DNA of 64,000 nt from Bordetella sp. H567 (GTDB lineage: Bacteria > Pseudomonadota > Gammaproteobacteria > Burkholderiales > Burkholderiaceae_B). This document shows, one piece after another, positions 50,399-61,711 of this stretch. The position numbers and the translations under genes were made by a program. Numbering within the stretch: position 1 is the stretch's first letter; each line of letters begins with the position of its first letter. Below the pieces are notes generated by a model that made no database searches, was not told where the DNA came from, and saw only the letters and a program-made list of their open reading frames with translations. The DNA is taken from assembly GCF_001704295.1 (NCBI RefSeq), contig NZ_CP012334.1:3670084-3734083 (forward strand), written 5' to 3'.

Positions 50399-51400
50399 TC
50401 AACGGGGGGTTATATTGCGTTCCCGGACGATCGCGGTCCACCTTTCGGTTTCTTCTGCGATCAATTGGCCAAGGGTTTCCGGCGTGTTCGGGCGCAAAGG
50501 CGCCACATAGCCCTGGACCATAAAAGCTTCCTGCACCTCCCGGTTGATCAGAATGTTGTTCGTACATTCGTTCAGGGTCGCTACGATTTCAACCGGCGTG
50601 CCCGCGGGCGCCATTAACCCGAACCACGTGTCGATATCCACGCCAAGTACGCCGGATTCCTCCACAGTGGGCACATCCGGGATGGCCGGGGCCCGCTGCT
50701 GGGACATCACCGCGACGGCCCGTATGGACCCGGCCCTCAGGTAAGGAAGCGCACCGGCAAGGGAAAAGATGAGCAGGTCGACACGTCCACCAATGAGGTC
50801 CACCATTGCCGCGGCGCCGCCCCGGTACGGAACGTGAAGAAGACTCGTATGTGTTTCGCGTTGGAAAAGTTCACCTAACAAATGCGTATCCGAGGCGACC
50901 CCCGTGGAAGCGTATGTCACCATTCCCGGATGTGTCTTCGCCAGCGCGATCACGTCACTCATCGTCGCAATAGGCGCCTGCGCCGAAGTGACCATGACAT
51001 TGGGCAATTTCGCGAGTAAACCGATGGGCGCAAAATCCCGCGCCATATCGAAGTCGAAATGGCTGTACATCGCCCTATGGATGGCATTCGCGCGTGTACC
51101 GATATACAACGTGTAGCCGTCCGCTGCGGCGCGCGCTACGGACTCAGCCGCAATATTGCTGGCGGCCCCCGGCTTGTTGTCGACCACTATCTTGTGGCCG
51201 AGCTGCCGACCAAGGTGATCCGCCAGCAACCGCGCAAGGGTATCGGCGCCCCCGCCATGAGGGTAGCCCACAACCAAGGAGCTGGGATGCAGGGGATACT
51301 GGGATCGCGAACCCTGTGTCCTGCCGCAGCTAGGCAGCAGACTGCTTAGCACGGTGGCGGCGGCCAGTTTTCGTTTACCGAGGTTTATTGCTGTCTCCAT
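50399..51400 (-). CDS. Bug/TctC-family solute receptor, possible lipoprotein
   Basis: Tripartite-tricarboxylate receptor of 333 residues. The blocks VVGYPHGGGADTLARLLADHLG, VDNKPGAASNIAAESVARA, YASTGVASDTHLLGELF and LHVPYRGGAAAMVDL are clear. The N-terminus has a hydrophobic stretch ending LLPSC followed by GRT, a lipobox-like site rather than the usual AxA cleavage. The start at 51400 is one of three in-frame ATGs. No transporter membrane genes are adjacent. It lies 252 bp downstream of the permuted flavoprotein gene on the same strand, so the two may be functionally linked. Confidence 0.88.
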   Translation of the reverse strand: METAINLGKRKLAAATVLSSLLPSCGRTQGSRSQYPLHPSSLVVGYPHGGGADTLARLLADHLGRQLGHKIVVDNKPGAASNIAAESVARAAADGYTLYIGTRANAIHRAMYSHFDFDMARDFAPIGLLAKLPNVMVTSAQAPIATMSDVIALAKTHPGMVTYASTGVASDTHLLGELFQRETHTSLLHVPYRGGAAAMVDLIGGRVDLLIFSLAGALPYLRAGSIRAVAVMSQQRAPAIPDVPTVEESGVLGVDIDTWFGLMAPAGTPVEIVATLNECTNNILINREVQEAFMVQGYVAPLRPNTPETLGQLIAEETERWTAIVRERNITPR

Positions 51401-51652
51401 GGGCTCTCGTAGGGGAAGATTAGATCGTTGCCCCATCGTTGCCGGAGCGGTCGGATCAGTCACCTGTTATGTGGCAGAGTTCCTTTTCTTCCGACATGTG
51501 GCACAGACATTCCCCTACCCATGGGCGGCCCTCTCCCTCCACACTGGCGAAAGGAGCTGGCGCCACAGCCGCAGGTTTTCTGGCCCGAACCTCGGCAGGC
51601 CGGCGTCGCCACGGCGGATATGCGGGTCAATGGCTCAAGCCCTAAAGACAAG

Positions 51653-52801
51653 TCAGAACCGCCGCATCCCGTCGAACATCGACGCGATGCGCCGAACAGC
51701 GGATTCGGACTCGGCGAGATCTGGGACGTCATTGCTGTTATTGAAGTCCCCGTTGTGGCCCTTGCTGCGGACGATCAGGCCGTCGCTTCGCGGCACGACG
51801 TTGAACTGGCTGGTGCTCAGGCCGTACGCAACTTCCGGCTGCGGGATGAGCCGCGCGATCTGGCCGCGTATGGGGACGATGGAATCGTCACCGAACAGCT
51901 TCCTGGCGCCGTAGCCGGTGGCGTTGATGATCGTATCTTCCCGCAGGTTCGATAGATCGCCCGGCCGCGTGAACTCGATGACTTTGATCCTGCCGCCCGA
52001 CGCGAGAAAACTAGTCAGGAGCATGTGCGCATAGGCGCTGATGTTGAACATCAAGGTCGTCCAGCCGCGCACGTAGGGCTGCCCAAACGGATGGCTACCC
52101 TTGCACAGTTCGACGGGCCGTGGAATGAAATCATGGGAAGGATCCCGCAGCCTGCCGTACACCGGCTCGCCTTCCTCGGCTTCGGAATGCGCGCCGAATG
52201 GCGTGTCGGACAAGGAATAGCCGCGGATCCACTCGACCGGCTTGCCCGGCAAGCCCAACAGTGTCTGGTACCGGGCAAACGACGCATTCGCCATCTCCTT
52301 CCAGCGCGCGGCCAGGCGCGGTGCGTGCACGGCATCGCAAAGCTGCGAGTCCGGCGTCCACAAGCCTGTGGCAGCCATGGAATAGACATCCGACGGCATA
52401 TCCTTGGTATAGATGCAAACGGCCAGGCCGGCTTGCCGTGCCAACACCGCCGATGTCAGGCCCATCGCGCCGCAGCCGATCACCGCGACCGAACGGGCGC
52501 CTGCATCGTGCGCCAGTCGCAACGCAAGCCGACTCGAGCCCCAGGACAAGGACCATCCGGCGCCGCCATGTCCGTAGTTGTGCACGACGGTCTTGGTCCC
52601 CAGGCGTTGCGCTTCGATCCGTGGGCCAGCGTGACGGAATGGCCGCAGGCCGACGCGGACGTCGGTGATGCGGTCTGTGCGCGCCTGGATAGGCGACAGG
52701 CTCACATCGCTATTCGAACAGGACGCCGCTAATACCATGCCCGGCGCGGACGACAGCGCCACGGTGGCGCCCATTCGCCCTAGAAACTGACGGCGCTTCA
52801 T
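51653..52801 (-). CDS. Tat-exported DAO-family flavoprotein with permuted motif order
   Basis: FAD-dependent oxidoreductase of 382 residues related to D-amino-acid/D-aspartate oxidases. A twin-arginine signal (MKRRQFLGRM with a hydrophobic run to about residue 26 and C28) starts the protein. Next come GLRPFRHAGPRIE (R53, R56) and VHNYGHGGAGWSLSWGS (73-89), which in ordinary DAO enzymes form the C-terminus. Only then comes the Rossmann motif VIGCGAMG (GxGxxG 109-114). The end of the protein has INATGYGARKLFGD and PIRGQI, normally mid-protein. AAAGGAG precedes the ATG at 52801. The substrate is unknown; export points to periplasmic oxidation of an amino acid or similar compound. Confidence 0.87.
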   Translation of the reverse strand: MKRRQFLGRMGATVALSSAPGMVLAASCSNSDVSLSPIQARTDRITDVRVGLRPFRHAGPRIEAQRLGTKTVVHNYGHGGAGWSLSWGSSRLALRLAHDAGARSVAVIGCGAMGLTSAVLARQAGLAVCIYTKDMPSDVYSMAATGLWTPDSQLCDAVHAPRLAARWKEMANASFARYQTLLGLPGKPVEWIRGYSLSDTPFGAHSEAEEGEPVYGRLRDPSHDFIPRPVELCKGSHPFGQPYVRGWTTLMFNISAYAHMLLTSFLASGGRIKVIEFTRPGDLSNLREDTIINATGYGARKLFGDDSIVPIRGQIARLIPQPEVAYGLSTSQFNVVPRSDGLIVRSKGHNGDFNNSNDVPDLAESESAVRRIASMFDGMRRF

Positions 52802-52939
52802 CACGCTGCTCCTTTGGTTGGTTGATGACCATCGCGTCTGGGACTGGACACGCAGAGACCGGCACAACCGGCGCTGCGGCGCCGTGACGCGGCCGCATCA
52901 GTGCCGCGCGCGGATAGCAGGTTCCTTCACGCCACGCAC

Positions 52940-52987
52940 AAAAAAATTTGGCCCTTCGCCGGCATCGCTGCCAGGGAAGGGCCAAAA
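52940..52987 (-). terminator. intrinsic terminator of typA
   Basis: An 11-bp perfect stem (TTTGGCCCTTC/GAAGGGCCAAA) is flanked by seven A residues that form a U-run on the minus strand. It lies about 35 bp after the typA stop and separates typA from the flavoprotein gene. Confidence 0.9.
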
Positions 52988-53020
52988 GAGACGGTGTCCC
53001 GCGAGGAGACGTACAGCGCG

Positions 53021-54847
<1,827 letters not shown>

Positions 54848-54857
54848 AAACGATCCT

Positions 54858-55595
54858 TTAAGGTAAGGCGGGCGCGAGGCCCGCCGGCAATTCATTCAGG
54901 GGCAGCAGGGCCTGTTTGGGGTCCGGCATCGCTTGCAGCGCGTCCAGCGTGACGGCGCCGTCCAACGCGAACGGGCCTACCTGCGTACGGCGCAGGGCCA
55001 CCAGGTGTGCATAACAGCCCAAGGCGCGGCCGATATCCTGGGCCAGCGTACGAAGATAGGTGCCCTTGCTGCAAGACACATCGATTTCGGCCGTCATGCC
55101 GTCGCAGGACAGCAATTCGACCCGATACAAGGTAATCTGCCGCGCTTCGCGTTCGACTTCCACGCCGGCGCGCGCGTACTCGTACAAAGGCTTGCCGTCG
55201 CGCTTCAAGGCCGAGTACATCGGCGGAATCTGCGTGATCGTGCCTTGGAAACGTGACAGGACGTCGCGCAGGGCCGTTTCCTCCACGCCGGCGAAACCTT
55301 CCGGCGCGCGGGCCACGACGTGGCCCGTAAGATCGCCGGAATCCGTCTCCTCGCCAAAGCGCAGCGTGGCGCGATAGCCCTTGTCCGCGCCCAACATCAC
55401 ACCGCACAGCTTGGTGCCCTTGCCCATGCAACACACCAGCAGGCCCGTGGCGAACGGATCCAGCGTGCCGGTGTGGCCCGCCTTGGCCGCATCCAGGGTG
55501 CGGCGCGCGCGCTGCAAGGCGTGATTGCTGGACAAGCCTTCAGGCTTGTCCAGGAGCAGGACACCGTCGAGCATCAGCCCGCGTCGTTTGGCCAT
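54858..55595 (-). CDS. truB: tRNA pseudouridine-55 synthase
   Basis: Pseudouridine synthase of 245 residues acting on U55 of tRNA. The catalytic aspartate is in [12 protein letters not shown] (D46). [38 protein letters not shown] and [14 protein letters not shown] complete the family pattern. It is slightly shorter than long TruB forms and lacks a distinct C-terminal PUA extension. It lies between rbfA and typA. Confidence 0.96.
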   Translation of the reverse strand: MAKRRGLMLDGVLLLDKPEGLSSNHALQRARRTLDAAKAGHTGTLDPFATGLLVCCMGKGTKLCGVMLGADKGYRATLRFGEETDSGDLTGHVVARAPEGFAGVEETALRDVLSRFQGTITQIPPMYSALKRDGKPLYEYARAGVEVEREARQITLYRVELLSCDGMTAEIDVSCSKGTYLRTLAQDIGRALGCYAHLVALRRTQVGPFALDGAVTLDALQAMPDPKQALLPLNELPAGLAPALP

Positions 55596-55631
55596 CGTCT
55601 TATCCGAGAAAAACGCCGTGACGACAGCCCC

Positions 55632-56033
55632 TCAGGACTGGTCTTCCGGTTCGTCGGGTTCCGTCCGGTAGGAACCAGGCTGGTTGGCGCGATCGATCAG
55701 GCGCGACATCTCGATCCCGCGCGCGACCTGCTCATCGTGCACGAAATGCAGCGTCGGCACCGTGTGGATATGCAGCATGCGATATAGCTGCGAATGCAGC
55801 CAGCCCGCTTTTTCCTTGAGCAGGCCTTCGGTCAGGGCCGGCTCGGCGCCCAGCACGGTGAAGTACACCTTGGCGTGCGCGTAGTCGGGCGACAACTCGA
55901 CACCGGACAGCGTGATCAGCCCGGCCCGCGCGACGTCGAGTTCGCGCTGGATCAGGCCGGCCAGGTCCTTCTGGATCTGGTCGGCCAGCCGCAGGTTGCG
56001 GCCGGGGATCGCTTTGGATTTATGACGGCTCAT
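55632..56033 (-). CDS. rbfA: 30S ribosome-binding factor A
   Basis: KH-fold factor of 133 residues needed for 16S rRNA 5'-end maturation and cold growth. [31 protein letters not shown] and [17 protein letters not shown] match the family. It follows infB by 18 bp. Confidence 0.95.
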   Translation of the reverse strand: MSRHKSKAIPGRNLRLADQIQKDLAGLIQRELDVARAGLITLSGVELSPDYAHAKVYFTVLGAEPALTEGLLKEKAGWLHSQLYRMLHIHTVPTLHFVHDEQVARGIEMSRLIDRANQPGSYRTEPDEPEDQS

Positions 56034-56051
56034 GCGCTGAGCGCGAGATGC

Positions 56052-59000
56052 TTACAGCGTCCGCGCGATTTCCTTGATCTCGAAGACTTCCAGCTGGTCG
56101 CCCACCTGGATGTCGTTGTTGCCGCGCAGGGTCAGGCCGCAGTCGAAGCCGGCCTTGACCTCGCGGACGTCGTCCTTGAAGCGGCGCAGCGAATCCAGAT
56201 GGCCGGTCCAGGTGACCACGTTGTTGCGCAACAACCGTACCTGCGCATCGCGCCGGACGATACCGTCGAGCACCATGCAACCGGCGATATTGCCGACGCG
56301 GGAAACCGAATAGATTTCGCGGATCTCGACCAGCCCGATGATTTCTTCGCGCTTCTCGGGCGCCAACATGCCCGACATCGCCGCCTTCACCTCATCCACG
56401 GCATCGTAGATGATGTTGTAGTAGCGCAGGTCGATGCCGTTGGACTCGGCCAGCTTCTTGACGCTCTGGTCGGCGCGTACGTTAAAGCCGATGATCACCG
56501 CGTTGGACGCGATCGCCAGGTTCACATCGCTTTCCGAAATACCACCCACCGCGGCGTGCACGACCTGCACGCGCACTTCTTCCGTGGACAGCTTGGTCAG
56601 CGCGGCAACCAGGGCTTCTTGCGAACCCTGTACGTCGGTCTTGACGATAAGCGCCAGGGTCTGCGTGCCTTCGCCCATGTTGTCGAACATGGATTCCAGC
56701 TTCGCGGCCTGCTGGCGGGCCAGCTTGACGTCGCGGAACTTGCCCTGGCGGAACAGCGCGATTTCGCGCGCCTTGCGTTCGTCGGACAGGACCATCAGTT
56801 CGTCGCCGGCGGCCGGCACATCCGTCAGGCCCTGGATTTCCACCGGGATGGACGGGCCCGCGCTTTGCACCTGCTTGGCGTTTTCGTCCAGCATGGCACG
56901 AACCCGGCCGAAGCTCGCGCCCGCCAACACGACGTCGCCGCGCTTGAGCGTGCCGCTCTGCACCAGGATGGTGGCCACGGGACCGCGGCCCTTGTCCAGG
57001 CGTGCTTCGATGACCAGGCCCTTGGCGTGTGCGTTCACAGGCGCCTTCAGCTCCAGGATTTCCGCCTGCAGCAGGACGTTTTCCAGCAGATCCTCGATGC
57101 CCGCGCCGGTCTTGGCCGACACGCTCACGAAGGGCACGTCGCCGCCATATTCTTCCGGCACGACCTCTTCGGCCACCAGTTCCTGCTTGACGCGCTCGGG
57201 GTTGGCATCCGGCTTGTCGATCTTGTTCACCGCCACGACCAGCGGCACGCCGGCAGCCTTGGCATGGTGGATGGCTTCACGCGTTTGCGGCATCACGCCA
57301 TCGTCCGCGGCCACCACCAGGATGACGATGTCGGTGGCCTTCGCGCCGCGCGCACGCATGGCGGTAAAGGCCTCGTGACCCGGGGTGTCCAGGAAGGTGA
57401 CCATGCCACGGTCGGTCTCGACGTGATACGCACCGATGTGCTGCGTAATGCCACCGGCTTCGCCCGCGGCAACCTTGGCGCGGCGGATGTAGTCCAGCAG
57501 CGAGGTCTTGCCATGGTCGACGTGGCCCATGACGGTCACGACCGGCGCACGCGACAGCAGTTCGGCATCTTCGCCTTCGGGCGCGGCGGATTCGTCCAGG
57601 AACGCTTCCGGGTCGTCCAGCTTCGCGGCGATGGCCTTGTGGCCCAGTTCCTCGACCACGATCATGGCCGTTTCCTGGTCCAGCACCTGGTTGATGGTGA
57701 CCATCTGGCCGAGCTTCATCAATTGCTTGATGACTTCGGCGGCCTTGACCGACATCTTGTGGGCAAGGTCGGCCACGGTGATGGTTTCCGGCACGTGGAC
57801 TTCGCGCGCGATGAATTCCTGCGGCGCCTGTTCCACCACGCCGCGGCGGTCGGACTGCTGGTTGCGTCCGCCACGGCCGCTGGACTTGCCGCCAGCCTTG
57901 CCGCCCGCACGCCAACCGTCGCGGGTGGGCGCGCCCGCCGGCTTGTCCGCCGGCTTCTTGCGCGCATTGTCGTCGGTCCACGTGGACGAGACCTCGGCGG
58001 TCTTGATGGTCTTTTTGGTGCCGGCGCCGGCGCCCGGCTTGGCGTCCTTCTTGACCGCTCCGCCCGCCTTGGCGGCCGGCTTGTGCAAGGTGCCCGAAAT
58101 GGCAGGCGCGGCGGCCGGCTGTTCCGGTTCCGGCGCGCGCAGCACCTTGCGCGGGCGATTCAGCATCTCGCGCAGCGCGGCGGCTTCGGCCTCGGCATTG
58201 CGGCGGGCTTCGTCGCGCTGTGCGGTGCTCATGACCTGCGCGGGCGAGGCCGCGGGCGGCGGCCCACGGCGGGCATCGCCGGCACGCGGGCCCTTGGAGA
58301 CGGACGGCTTGGGCGGCACGGGCATGCCGGGCCGCGGACGATCGCCCTGGAGAGTGGGCGACGGCGCGACGGCCGGCGCCTTGGATACGGCGGGGGTTTG
58401 GGTTTCCGGTTTCTCGGAAACCGCGATGGTGTCAGTCGTGTTCACGGGCTCTTGCGGGACAGCTTCGACCGGCGGCTCGGCGGCGGGGCCGGCGGCGGCT
58501 GCCACGGGTGCCTCGTGTTCGGGTTCCGGCTGGATAGATTCGGGGGTGGCCTGCGGCGCCGGCGCCGCGGGGGCGGCTTCCTGGACAGCAGGCTCGACGT
58601 GCGGCGCGGGCGCCGCCATTTCAGCGGCAGGCGCGGGCGCGGCAGGCTCGGAAACGGCCGATGCAGCGACCTCGCCCTGTTCGGGGGTGGCCGCGGGTTC
58701 CGGCGTTTCGGCCGGCGCAGCGGGCGCGGCCTCCGGCGCAGCGGGCGCGGCCTCCGGCGCAGCGGCGGCGACAGGTGCGGCGGGTGCGGCCGGCGCGGGG
58801 GCGGCAGCGACCTGCGCGGTTTCCGTCGCGGCCACGGGCTCGGCCGACGTATCGGGTTTTTCAGCGGGCTCGGCCTGAGCGCGAGTCGCCGCGGCTTCGG
58901 CGGCGAGTTCGGCCGGATCACGCTTGACGAAGACGCGCTTCTTGCGCACTTCGACCTGGATCGTGCGCGAGCGCCCCGTGGCATCCGCCTGGCGGATCTC

Positions 59001-59213
59001 GGAGGTCTGGCGACGCGTCAGCGTGATCTTCTTGCCCTCTCCGGCCCCGCCATGCGCGCGGCGCAGCGAGTCGAGCAGTTTCGCCTTGTCGCTGTCGGTG
59101 ACGGCGTCGTCGACCGATTTGAGGTCAACGCCGGCCGAGCGCAGCTGGTCCAGCAGCACGTTGGCAGGCATTTTCAGCTCGGTAGCGAACTGGGCGACGG
59201 TATTGCTCGACAT
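56052..59213 (-). CDS. infB: translation initiation factor IF-2
   Basis: Initiation GTPase of 1053 residues that places fMet-tRNA on the ribosome. An IF2_N domain opens the protein ([20 protein letters not shown]). It is followed by a long Ala/Pro/Glu-rich linker (about residues 110-340), a second IF2_N domain near 480-530, and the G domain with [12 protein letters not shown] near 560. Then come [38 protein letters not shown] and the C-terminal domains. The ATG at 59213 has GGAAG upstream. The linker DNA yields long spurious antisense frames. Confidence 0.97.
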   Translation of the reverse strand: MSSNTVAQFATELKMPANVLLDQLRSAGVDLKSVDDAVTDSDKAKLLDSLRRAHGGAGEGKKITLTRRQTSEIRQADATGRSRTIQVEVRKKRVFVKRDPAELAAEAAATRAQAEPAEKPDTSAEPVAATETAQVAAAPAPAAPAAPVAAAAPEAAPAAPEAAPAAPAETPEPAATPEQGEVAASAVSEPAAPAPAAEMAAPAPHVEPAVQEAAPAAPAPQATPESIQPEPEHEAPVAAAAGPAAEPPVEAVPQEPVNTTDTIAVSEKPETQTPAVSKAPAVAPSPTLQGDRPRPGMPVPPKPSVSKGPRAGDARRGPPPAASPAQVMSTAQRDEARRNAEAEAAALREMLNRPRKVLRAPEPEQPAAAPAISGTLHKPAAKAGGAVKKDAKPGAGAGTKKTIKTAEVSSTWTDDNARKKPADKPAGAPTRDGWRAGGKAGGKSSGRGGRNQQSDRRGVVEQAPQEFIAREVHVPETITVADLAHKMSVKAAEVIKQLMKLGQMVTINQVLDQETAMIVVEELGHKAIAAKLDDPEAFLDESAAPEGEDAELLSRAPVVTVMGHVDHGKTSLLDYIRRAKVAAGEAGGITQHIGAYHVETDRGMVTFLDTPGHEAFTAMRARGAKATDIVILVVAADDGVMPQTREAIHHAKAAGVPLVVAVNKIDKPDANPERVKQELVAEEVVPEEYGGDVPFVSVSAKTGAGIEDLLENVLLQAEILELKAPVNAHAKGLVIEARLDKGRGPVATILVQSGTLKRGDVVLAGASFGRVRAMLDENAKQVQSAGPSIPVEIQGLTDVPAAGDELMVLSDERKAREIALFRQGKFRDVKLARQQAAKLESMFDNMGEGTQTLALIVKTDVQGSQEALVAALTKLSTEEVRVQVVHAAVGGISESDVNLAIASNAVIIGFNVRADQSVKKLAESNGIDLRYYNIIYDAVDEVKAAMSGMLAPEKREEIIGLVEIREIYSVSRVGNIAGCMVLDGIVRRDAQVRLLRNNVVTWTGHLDSLRRFKDDVREVKAGFDCGLTLRGNNDIQVGDQLEVFEIKEIARTL

Positions 59214-59314
59214 TAGGCTTTCTTCCTGTGTACGGCGATATAACAATATGACTAGCGCTATCCAATAAAACAAGTTCGGGAAGGCGCCGTGCCGGCTCTT
59301 CCCCGCCTATGCAA

Positions 59315-60796
59315 CTATTGTTCCTCGTTGAACCAGTGCGCGCGCGCCCGCATGATGAGCTCGCTGGCCTGGTTTTCGTCGAGGCCCGAGATTTCCGCCA
59401 GCTCATCCGAGGATAGCTCGGCCAGGTCGTCCCGGGTGTGTACCTTGCGCTCGGACAGGCGCGCGGCCAGTTCGGGCGTCATACCTTCAAGTTCGAGCAG
59501 GTCCTGCGCGGTTTCAAGGCGCTCTTCCTGCGCAATGGCTTCGGTCAGGAGCGCATTGCGTGCGCGGGTGCGCAGCTCGTTGATGGTGTCTTCGTCGAAG
59601 GCCTCGATTTCCAGCAGTTCCTGCATGGGCACGTAGGCAATTTCCTCCAGCCCCGTGAAGCCTTCATCGATCAGGATGTCGGCGACTTCCTCGTCGACGT
59701 CCAGCTTACTCATGAACGTATTGCGCAAGGAGGAACGTTCGACTTCCTGCCGGTTCTGGCTTTCTTCCGGCGTCATGATGTTGATCTGCCAACCGGTCAG
59801 CTCGGAGGCGAGGCGGACGTTCTGCCCCTTGGCGCCGATGGCCTTGGGCAGGTTTTCCTCGTCCACCACCACATCCATGGCGTGTTTGTCTTCGTCGACG
59901 ACGATGGATTCGACGTTGGCGGGTGCCAGGGCGCCGATGACGAACTGCGCCGGATCTTCCGACCACAGGACGATATCCACCTGCTCGCCGCCCAGCTCGT
60001 TGCGCACGGCGGTGACGCGCGAACCGCGCATGCCGACGCACGTGCCAATGGGATCGATACGCTTGTCGTAGGCGATGACGGCGATCTTGGCGCGTACGCC
60101 GGGGTCGCGCGCGGCGGCCTTGATCTCGAGCAGGCCCTGTTCGATTTCCGGCACTTCGTTTTCGAAGAGCTGGCGAATGAATTCCGACGAGGTGCGCGAC
60201 AGGATTACCTGCTGGCCGCGCGCCGCATGGTCGATGCGCAGCACGAAAGCCCGCACACGGTCGCCCACGCGCAGGTTTTCCTTGGGGATCATCTCCGATC
60301 GCGGCAGGCGGGCTTCGATCTTGCCGGTTTCGATGATGGCATCGCCCTTGTCCATGCGCTTGACCGTGCCCGACACGATGGTTTCCCCGCGTTCGAGGAA
60401 GTCGTTCAGCACCTGTTCGCGCTCGGCATCGCGGATTTTCTGCAGGATCGCCTGCTTGGCCGCCTGCGCGCCGATGCGGCCGAACTCGATGGGTTCCAGC
60501 GGCTCTTCGATATATTCGCCGACCTGGATGTTCGGAACGGCCTCGCGGGCGTCGGAATACATTTCCTGCTTGTCAGGCTCCTGCAGTCCGGCTTCGTCGG
60601 GGACCACCAGCCAGCGGCGGAACCCTTCGTGGCTGCCGCTTTCGCGATCGATGGAAACACGGATGTCCGCGTCTTCCTTGAAGCGCTTTTTCATGGCCGA
60701 AGCCAGCGCACTTTCCAGCGCTCCGAACACCACTTCGCGCGATACGTTCTTTTCGCGCGCCAAGGCGTCGACCAACAGAAGAATTTCGCGACTCAT
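59315..60796 (-). CDS. nusA: transcription termination/antitermination factor NusA
   Basis: RNA-polymerase-binding protein of 493 residues. The N-terminal domain begins [28 protein letters not shown]. The S1 region has [18 protein letters not shown] domains contain [19 protein letters not shown] and [18 protein letters not shown], and two C-terminal acidic repeats end the protein. It is coupled to rimP by ATGA and followed by infB, the classical operon in which NusA may regulate its own synthesis. Confidence 0.97.
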   Translation of the reverse strand: MSREILLLVDALAREKNVSREVVFGALESALASAMKKRFKEDADIRVSIDRESGSHEGFRRWLVVPDEAGLQEPDKQEMYSDAREAVPNIQVGEYIEEPLEPIEFGRIGAQAAKQAILQKIRDAEREQVLNDFLERGETIVSGTVKRMDKGDAIIETGKIEARLPRSEMIPKENLRVGDRVRAFVLRIDHAARGQQVILSRTSSEFIRQLFENEVPEIEQGLLEIKAAARDPGVRAKIAVIAYDKRIDPIGTCVGMRGSRVTAVRNELGGEQVDIVLWSEDPAQFVIGALAPANVESIVVDEDKHAMDVVVDEENLPKAIGAKGQNVRLASELTGWQINIMTPEESQNRQEVERSSLRNTFMSKLDVDEEVADILIDEGFTGLEEIAYVPMQELLEIEAFDEDTINELRTRARNALLTEAIAQEERLETAQDLLELEGMTPELAARLSERKVHTRDDLAELSSDELAEISGLDENQASELIMRARAHWFNEEQ

Positions 60797-61275
60797 CGCT
60801 TTTTGCCCTTGAAATCCAGGACGGGATCCAGTTTGGCGCGCTCGACTTCGTCGAACGTGAAGTGCACCATCTGGATATCGTCCTTCTTTGCCTCAAATTC
60901 CACGCCGAAAACCGCTTTCCCCTGGTCCTGTGCCGCGGCCGCCGCTACCAGCGTGCCGGTAAAGACCTTGCGGTTGTCCACGGCCTGCCGCAGCTTGACT
61001 TCTACCCGCTGACCCGCGAAGCGATGGAGATCTGCCTCGGTGCGCAGCGGGCGGTCCACGCCGGGGGATCCGACCTCCAATCGCTTGTAGTCGATGTTCT
61101 CGACTTCGTAGACCCGCGACAACTGACGCGAAACCTGCTCGCACTCTTCGATCCGCACGCCTTCCGGGCGGTCGATCGTGACGCGCAACAGGCCGAGCGC
61201 CGCCCGTTCGACGTCGACAAGTTCGACGTCCATGCCGGACAGCGCTTCCTGGGTCAATGCGAATAAATCAGCCAT
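60793..61275 (-). CDS. rimP: ribosome maturation factor RimP
   Basis: 30S assembly factor of 160 residues. Its landmarks are [34 protein letters not shown] and [23 protein letters not shown]. The start ATG at 61275 lies only seven bases after the U-run of a terminator-like hairpin. It is the first gene of rimP-nusA-infB-rbfA-truB-typA. Confidence 0.96.
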   Translation of the reverse strand: MADLFALTQEALSGMDVELVDVERAALGLLRVTIDRPEGVRIEECEQVSRQLSRVYEVENIDYKRLEVGSPGVDRPLRTEADLHRFAGQRVEVKLRQAVDNRKVFTGTLVAAAAAQDQGKAVFGVEFEAKKDDIQMVHFTFDEVERAKLDPVLDFKGKKR

Positions 61276-61282
61276 ATGCTCG

Positions 61283-61310
61283 AAAAAAATGGGCTGTAAG
61301 CCCAGCCCAT
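61283..61310 (-). terminator. terminator/attenuator hairpin directly upstream of rimP
   Basis: On the minus strand ATGGGCTG and CAGCCCAT form an 8-bp perfect stem with a 6-base loop, followed by seven U residues (61289-61283). The U-run ends seven bases before the rimP ATG and overlaps the place of its ribosome site (GAG). This fits an attenuator controlling the rimP-nusA-infB operon better than a distant rluB terminator. Confidence 0.72.
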
Positions 61311-61526
61311 TGTTATCACGTGGTACAGCGCATTCCAGCGCAGATCACCTGCCCTTGAAATGCGCCCCGGCCACTCCAACGAAGAAGCCGCCGTCCGCGC
61401 CATATTTGGTTCTTGCCGTGGCACCCCGGGCCGCCCCGGGCGATCATGCCGTACGTACATCCAGCCAGCGCATGCCGCGCTTGCTTTCAACCCGTACCGC
61501 CGCCTGGACGTTCCCGCCGCGTGCTG

Positions 61527-61577
61527 CCTTGCCGTACCACCCTGCGTGCCGCCCTGCCGTACTACCCTGCCGTACTA
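61527..61577. repeat. cluster of 13-bp direct repeats
   Basis: CCCTGCCGTACTA occurs twice in perfect tandem (61552-61564, 61565-61577). It is preceded by CCTTGCCGTACCA (61527-61539) and a degenerate 12-bp copy (61540-61551). It is followed by the palindrome TTATATATAA. It may be a regulator-binding array or a replication-slippage product. Confidence 0.6.
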
Positions 61578-61711
61578 CTTATATATAAGCCATACATGCC
61601 GGCACGGCCAGCGCCCGCGTGGGATGCCCCACGAAAACCAGCGATCTTACCATAGAACGGCCAAATTTGCCTGATGCGTCGCGGGTTTACGTATTGGGGC
61701 CGGACTGCGGC

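Larger units (their letters stand above)
61276..61711. other. gene-free leader region between rluB and rimP
   Basis: These 436 bp hold no convincing gene and no tRNA; I looked for the initiator tRNA found upstream of rimP in enterobacteria. They contain a terminator hairpin next to rimP, a cluster of 13-bp repeats (61527-61577), the palindrome TTATATATAA at about 61579, and a small CGTGGG/CCCACG hairpin near 61620. Confidence 0.6.

Noticed and set aside
55794-59216. 1140-codon open frame on the plus strand opposite infB and rbfA
   Set aside because: It mirrors the conserved infB gene. It is open only because of high GC and the Ala/Pro-rich linker, and shows no family pattern.
61276-61711. 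A tRNA gene upstream of rimP, as in enterobacteria
   Set aside because: No T-loop consensus, CCA end or cloverleaf could be found on either strand.
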